Assembly: GCA_900550595.1 (NCBI GenBank)
Contig: URTB01000096.1
Coordinates: 1 to 5,796 of the forward strand
Reading direction: 5' to 3'
From: an uncultured Collinsella sp.
GTDB taxonomy: Bacteria; Actinomycetota; Coriobacteriia; Coriobacteriales; Coriobacteriaceae
DNA: 5,796 bases
Below are positions 5,088-5,796 of the stretch, piece after piece. Below the pieces are notes generated by a model. The model searched no databases, was not told the origin of the DNA, and saw only the letters and a program-made list of their open reading frames with translations. The first letter of the stretch is position 1. The number at the start of each line of letters is the position of its first letter. The position numbers were made by a program, and so were the translations under genes.

Positions 5088-5796
5088 ATGGCAGAATCTC
5101 GTGCGGAGCGTAGGGCTCGTCGTGCTTTGGTGGAGGCGGTTGAGGGGTCGAAGGAGGAGAAATCTTCTACGAAATCCAAGTCTTCTAAAGCTGCAAAAAG
5201 CAAATCGACCAAGAGCAGGGCTAAGACCAAGCGTTCTGACTCTCGTCGAGGCGGAGACAAAGCGTCTCAGACTCGCTCCAAGCGTCCGCATAAAGATCCG
5301 GTTTCGCCTGCGCGTAAGGCTGTGGATCCCAAGTCTCCCTGTTCCATCATGAGAGCTTGTGGCGGATGCACGGCGCTCAATCGTCCTTATAAAAAGCAGT
5401 TGGCAGCTAAGCAGGCTGCTATGGAGGAGCTTTTTGCTTCGCTTTGTGAGCGTGAGGGCATTGCTGTAGATCCTATTCGTGGCATGGGTGTCACCCTGGG
5501 CGACCCGGGCAAATATCCTGCGCCGCGCGGTTTTCGCCATAAGGCCGCCACTCCCTTTGCTCCCGGTAAGGAGGGCGCTGTCCGTTGCGGTTTCTTTGAG
5601 CGCGGCACGCACAAGATCGTTGCCGTACCCGAATGCCCCGTCGAGGCACCGGGCGCCCGACAAATTCTTAACGGCATCGCGCGTGAAGCTGAGCGCCTGC
5701 ACATTCCCGCCTTTAACGAGGACAAGCATCTGGGCTTGCTCCGCTATGCCGTCGTCCGCTGCGGTTGGCGTACCGACCAGGTCATGGTCACGCTCG
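5088..5796 (+). CDS. RlmD/RumA-type RNA (uracil-C5)-methyltransferase, 3' end cut by window
   Basis: This is the N-terminal part of an iron-sulfur, SAM-dependent enzyme that methylates uracil at C5 in RNA; in this family RlmD acts on 23S rRNA U1939. The ATG at 5088-5090 follows GGAG (5078-5081) by 6 bases, and 236 codons are visible. Residues 1-83 are a Lys/Ser/Arg/Ala-rich, apparently disordered basic tail. Then come the cluster cysteines Cys85, Cys91 and Cys94 in CSIMRACGGC, with Cys183 in PECPVEAPG as the fourth ligand; YKKQLAAKQAAM (101-112) follows the first three as in RumA. PRGFRHKAATPF (146-157) and LRYAVVRCGWRTDQVMVTL (218-236) are family segments leading to the methyltransferase domain, which lies beyond the window. 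The N-terminal TRAM domain found in E. coli RlmD is not visible. The tail uses many T-ending codons (TCT, CGT, GCT), while codons after about 125 are mostly C-ending. Family is secure; the exact target uracil is not. Confidence 0.88.
   Translation, partial: MAESRAERRARRALVEAVEGSKEEKSSTKSKSSKAAKSKSTKSRAKTKRSDSRRGGDKASQTRSKRPHKDPVSPARKAVDPKSPCSIMRACGGCTALNRPYKKQLAAKQAAMEELFASLCEREGIAVDPIRGMGVTLGDPGKYPAPRGFRHKAATPFAPGKEGAVRCGFFERGTHKIVAVPECPVEAPGARQILNGIAREAERLHIPAFNEDKHLGLLRYAVVRCGWRTDQVMVTL

Noticed and set aside
5082..5729. A 215-codon open frame on the minus strand opposite the RNA methyltransferase gene
   Set aside because: The plus-strand frame has the CX5CGGC iron-sulfur motif and a good ribosome-binding site; the antisense product is Arg/Ser-rich with no family features.
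1..5796. CRISPR array, tRNA, rRNA, insertion sequence with transposase, toxin-antitoxin or phage genes
   Set aside because: No spaced direct repeats, tRNA-like cloverleaf, rRNA segment or matching protein motifs were found on either strand.

Overview
The window looks like chromosomal DNA from a GC-rich, anaerobic, gut-type actinobacterium, most likely a member of the Coriobacteriia (Collinsella/Olsenella-like). The reasons are the high-GC codon usage, a twin-arginine lipoprotein signal (SRRQFVGLAG...GLVGC) on an amino-acid-binding protein, and the character of the EF-G-like and RlmD-like proteins. This placement rests on recognition, not on a search.

Layout. Positions 1-2038 (minus strand) hold most of an EF-G-like translational GTPase homologue, cut by the left edge before its stop codon. 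Positions 2039-2348 are non-coding: the ribosome-binding site and leader of that gene, then an intrinsic terminator facing left. Positions 2349-4749 (minus) are a three-gene polar amino-acid ABC importer operon, transcribed in the order binding lipoprotein, permease, ATPase. Permease and ATPase overlap by 8 bases. The binding-protein and permease genes are separated by 129 bases that hold most of a 101-base imperfect palindrome. Positions 4750-5087 are a divergent intergenic region. It carries a good promoter for the ABC operon, a set of CACTTTA/TAAAGTG heptamers around that promoter, a 139-base palindromic element with perfect 35-bp arms, and a weaker rightward promoter. Positions 5088-5796 (plus) hold the first 236 codons of an RlmD/RumA-type RNA uracil-C5 methyltransferase with a four-cysteine iron-sulfur motif and an unusual basic, low-complexity N-terminus, cut by the right edge.

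How it works together. The ABC genes form a complete importer: a Tat-exported lipoprotein captures a polar amino acid, the single permease species probably forms a homodimer, and the ATPase drives uptake. The long hairpin after the binding-protein gene may let the cell make more binding protein than membrane components. The two flanking genes act on the ribosome and are not obviously linked to the transporter.

The most unusual items are the 139-base palindrome between the divergent promoters, the 101-base palindrome overlapping the stop codon of the binding-protein gene, the eroded guanine-recognition motifs of the EF-G-like protein (NRLS in place of NKxD, DAPC in place of DxPG), and the heptamer cluster at the ABC promoter. 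No defence system, CRISPR array, tRNA, rRNA or transposase gene is visible.
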